DNA from: an uncultured Lachnospiraceae bacterium
Lineage (GTDB): Bacteria; Bacillota; Clostridia; Lachnospirales; Lachnospiraceae
Reading direction: 5' to 3'
Assembly: GCA_910588815.1 (NCBI GenBank)
Contig: CAJUQY010000036.1
Location: forward strand, 1 to 33,158
Length of the DNA stretch: 33,158 nucleotides
This document shows positions 30,895 through 33,158 of the stretch, piece after piece (position 1 is the stretch's first letter; every line of letters begins with the position of its first letter). The translations under genes and the position numbers were made by a program. Under the pieces are notes generated by a model, which was not told the origin of the DNA, did no database searches, and saw only the letters and a list, made by a program, of their open reading frames with translations.

Positions 30895-32814
30895 ATGAGT
30901 TCCGAATTTGATTATGGAGCAGAACAGATTCAGGTTCTTAAGGGTCTGGAGGCTGTGAGAAAAAGGCCGGGTATGTATATTGGCAGTACGTCTTCGAGAG
31001 GGCTTCACCATCTGGTGTATGAGATCGTGGACAATTCTGTCGATGAGGCTTTGGCCGGCTTTTGTGATACCATCGAAGTTGCCATCAATGAAGATAATTC
31101 TATTACCGTGGTGGATAACGGCCGGGGCATGCCTGTGGACGAACATCCGGAGATGAAGATTCCTGCCGTTGAGGTGATTTTTACCCAGCTCCATGCGGGG
31201 GGAAAGTTTGGCGGGGGAGCTTACAAGGTTTCCGGTGGTCTCCACGGTGTGGGCGCTTCCGTGGTAAATGCTCTCTCCGATTGGCTGGAGGTGACGATTT
31301 ACCGGGACGGAAATATTTATCGCCAGAGATACGAAAAGGGAATCACGGTCACGAAGCTGGAAGTGATCGGAACCTGTAAAAAATCGAGACATGGCTCTAC
31401 AGTGACTTTTAAGCCGGACGGCACAATCTTTGAAGACACTGTCTATGAGTATGATATTTTAAAACAGCGTCTGAGAGAGATGGCTTTTTTGACAAAGGGC
31501 ATTAAGATTGCTTTAAAAGATGAAAGAGAAGAACAGAAGCAGGAGCGGGAATTTCATTACGAGGGTGGAATTAAGGAGTTTGTCCAGTATCTCAATAAAA
31601 GCAAAGAGGCTCTTTATCCCACAATCATATACTGCGAGGGGATCATTGACGGGGTATCCGTGGAGGTGGCGATCCAGCATAATGACTCTTATACAGAGAG
31701 TGTTTACAGTTTTGTCAATAATATTAACACGCCTGAGGGCGGTACCCATGTGGCAGGTTTTCGGAATGCGATAACAAAGACCTTCAACGATTATGCCAGA
31801 AAGAACAGTCTCTTGAAAGAAAAAGAGGCCAATCTGACGGGGGAGGATATCCGGGAAGGCATGACGGCTATTATCAGCGTGAAAATAGGGGAACCTCAGT
31901 TTGAGGGCCAGACTAAGCAGAAGTTGGGAAACAGCGAGGCCAGGAGCGCTGTGGATAATGTGGTAAGCGAACAGCTCACCTATTTTCTGGAACAGAACCC
32001 CCAGGTGGCGAAGGTCATCTGTGAGAAGTCGATCCTGGCCCAGCGGGCCAGGGCGGCGGCCAGGAAGGCCAGGGATCTCACCAGGAGAAAGACGGCTCTG
32101 GAAGGAAATTCTCTTCCCGGCAAGCTGGCGGATTGTTCGGACAAAAATCCGGAAAACTGTGAGATCTACATTGTGGAGGGAGACTCAGCCGGCGGCTCCG
32201 CCAAGACGGCCCGTTCCAGAAATACTCAGGCTATCCTTCCTCTCCGTGGTAAAATATTGAATGTGGAAAAAGCCCGTCTGGATAAAATTTATGCCAACGC
32301 GGAGATTAAAGCTATGATCACAGCTTTCGGTACTGGTATCCACAATGATTTTGATATTTCCAAGCTCCGTTATCATAAGATCATCCTGATGACAGATGCC
32401 GATGTGGACGGCGCCCATATCAGCACTTTGCTTTTGACATTTATATACCGGTTCATGCCGGAACTGATCAAACAGGGATACGTGTACCTGGCCCAGCCTC
32501 CTCTCTTTAAAGTGGAGAGGAATAAGAAAATCTGGTATGCTTATGACGTTAAGGAGTTAAATCAGATTCTCAGCGAGATCGGACGGGACAACAGCAACAA
32601 GATCCAGCGGTACAAGGGCCTTGGAGAGATGGATCCGGAGCAGCTCTGGGAAACTACCATGGATCCGGAGAGAAGGATTCTGCTTCGGGTGGTTATGGAC
32701 GAGTCCGCCTCTTCGGAGATTGACCTTACTTTTACGACTCTGATGGGAGACAAAGTGGAACCCAGAAGAGAGTTTATTGAGCAGAATGCAAAATATGGCG
32801 AGCTCGACATATAA
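30895..32814 (+). CDS. gyrB: DNA gyrase subunit B
   Basis: ATPase subunit of DNA gyrase. The 639-residue protein has the GHKL ATPase motifs VDNGRGMPVD (about 76-85) and GGLHGVGASVVNALS (about 112-126), a transducer domain, and the TOPRIM motifs EGDSAGGSAK (about 430-439) and DADVDGAH (about 505-512). The start at 30895 follows ACAGGAGG; an earlier in-frame ATG within the recF end is less likely. It precedes gyrA by 16 bases. Confidence 0.97.
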   Translation: MSSEFDYGAEQIQVLKGLEAVRKRPGMYIGSTSSRGLHHLVYEIVDNSVDEALAGFCDTIEVAINEDNSITVVDNGRGMPVDEHPEMKIPAVEVIFTQLHAGGKFGGGAYKVSGGLHGVGASVVNALSDWLEVTIYRDGNIYRQRYEKGITVTKLEVIGTCKKSRHGSTVTFKPDGTIFEDTVYEYDILKQRLREMAFLTKGIKIALKDEREEQKQEREFHYEGGIKEFVQYLNKSKEALYPTIIYCEGIIDGVSVEVAIQHNDSYTESVYSFVNNINTPEGGTHVAGFRNAITKTFNDYARKNSLLKEKEANLTGEDIREGMTAIISVKIGEPQFEGQTKQKLGNSEARSAVDNVVSEQLTYFLEQNPQVAKVICEKSILAQRARAAARKARDLTRRKTALEGNSLPGKLADCSDKNPENCEIYIVEGDSAGGSAKTARSRNTQAILPLRGKILNVEKARLDKIYANAEIKAMITAFGTGIHNDFDISKLRYHKIILMTDADVDGAHISTLLLTFIYRFMPELIKQGYVYLAQPPLFKVERNKKIWYAYDVKELNQILSEIGRDNSNKIQRYKGLGEMDPEQLWETTMDPERRILLRVVMDESASSEIDLTFTTLMGDKVEPRREFIEQNAKYGELDI

Positions 32815-32830
32815 AACGGAGGAACTTTAG

Positions 32831-33158
32831 ATGGAGAAAACAATATTTGACAAGGTCCACGAGGTAGACCTGCAAAAGACCATGGAGAAATCATATATTG
32901 ATTATGCCATGAGTGTCATTGCCGCCCGTGCCCTTCCGGACGTGAGGGACGGCTTAAAACCGGTACAGCGGCGGGTTCTCTATGCGATGATCGAGCTCAA
33001 CAACGGTCCTGACAAGCCCCACAGAAAATGTGCCCGTATTGTCGGTGACACCATGGGAAAATATCATCCCCACGGGGACAGCTCTATTTATGGGGCTCTG
33101 GTCAATATGGCTCAGGAATGGTCCACCAGGTATCCTCTTGTGGATGGCCATGGGAATT
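32831..33158 (+). CDS. gyrA: DNA gyrase subunit A, N-terminal part (runs off the window)
   Basis: The first 109 residues of the DNA-cleaving gyrase subunit are present, with AACGGAGGAACTTTAG before the ATG. MEKTIFDKVHEVDLQKTMEK is followed by ALPDVRDGLKPVQRR and the start of the quinolone resistance-determining region, MGKYHPHGDSSIYGALVNMA (75-94). Residue 88, matching E. coli Asp87, is Gly; residue 84, matching Ser83, is Ser. The catalytic tyrosine lies beyond the window end. Confidence 0.97.
   Translation, partial: MEKTIFDKVHEVDLQKTMEKSYIDYAMSVIAARALPDVRDGLKPVQRRVLYAMIELNNGPDKPHRKCARIVGDTMGKYHPHGDSSIYGALVNMAQEWSTRYPLVDGHGN

Noticed and set aside
1..33158. Insertion sequences, phage genes or integrase/attachment sites
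   Set aside because: I saw no transposase or integrase and no duplicated ends beside the tRNA-Arg gene, so none is reported.

Overview
The window is the replication-origin region of an anaerobic, low- to mid-GC Firmicute. The family is most likely Lachnospiraceae (Clostridium cluster XIVa). Evidence is the gene order rnpA-rpmH-[oriC]-dnaA-dnaN-yaaA-recF-gyrB-gyrA, canonical Bacillus/Clostridium-type parS sites, a T-box in front of serS, Rex-type operators in front of adhE, and DUF3881/DUF4446 genes typical of this group. No close species was identified; this is a reading of gene content and order only.

Layout, left to right. (1) 1-2707: a minus-strand unit with a consensus promoter, serine T-box leader, serS, a DUF3881 gene, tRNA-Arg(CCT) and a terminator. 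(2) 2863-8217: a plus-strand amino-acid block with a DAACS-type symporter, an unrecognised 389-residue protein, an L-asparaginase with a TTG start, then a promoter, a strong hairpin and a structured repeat element, then NADP-type glutamate dehydrogenase. (3) 8322-12316: a lipoprotein (minus) and a partly decayed plus-strand cluster: the N-terminal piece of a PucR-like regulator joined to a 5'-truncated gene of unknown function, an intact GcvT-like protein, and a short-chain dehydrogenase with an internal deletion. (4) 12390-15166: adhE (minus) with a consensus promoter bracketed by two Rex-like operators. (5) 15336-18091: parA-parB-DUF4446 (minus) headed by four perfect parS palindromes within 362 bp. 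(6) 18189-19295: an alpha/beta hydrolase in opposite orientation, set inside the otherwise conserved block. (7) 19306-26441: rpmH-rnpA-yidD-yidC-jag-mnmE-mnmG-rsmG, read leftward from the origin. (8) 26517-28430: a bipartite oriC, with DnaA-box modules before dnaA and a DnaA-box/DnaA-trio unwinding region between dnaA and dnaN. (9) 26874-33158: dnaA-dnaN-yaaA-recF-gyrB-gyrA, read rightward; gyrA runs off the end.

How the genes work together. Regions 5 to 9 are a conventional origin/segregation/ribosome/topoisomerase neighbourhood, with transcription diverging from the origin. Region 2 looks like an asparagine/glutamate utilisation module: import, deamidation and oxidative deamination would yield ammonia and 2-oxoglutarate. 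AdhE reoxidises NADH during fermentation, consistent with the Rex-type sites.

The best candidates for something undescribed are the unrecognised 389-residue protein beside a symporter whose usual acidic-substrate residues are replaced, and the promoter-hairpin-repeat element in front of gdhA. The PucR-X-GcvT-SDR cluster, with two apparent deletions, is a third. All database-style statements are from memory of the families; nothing was searched.
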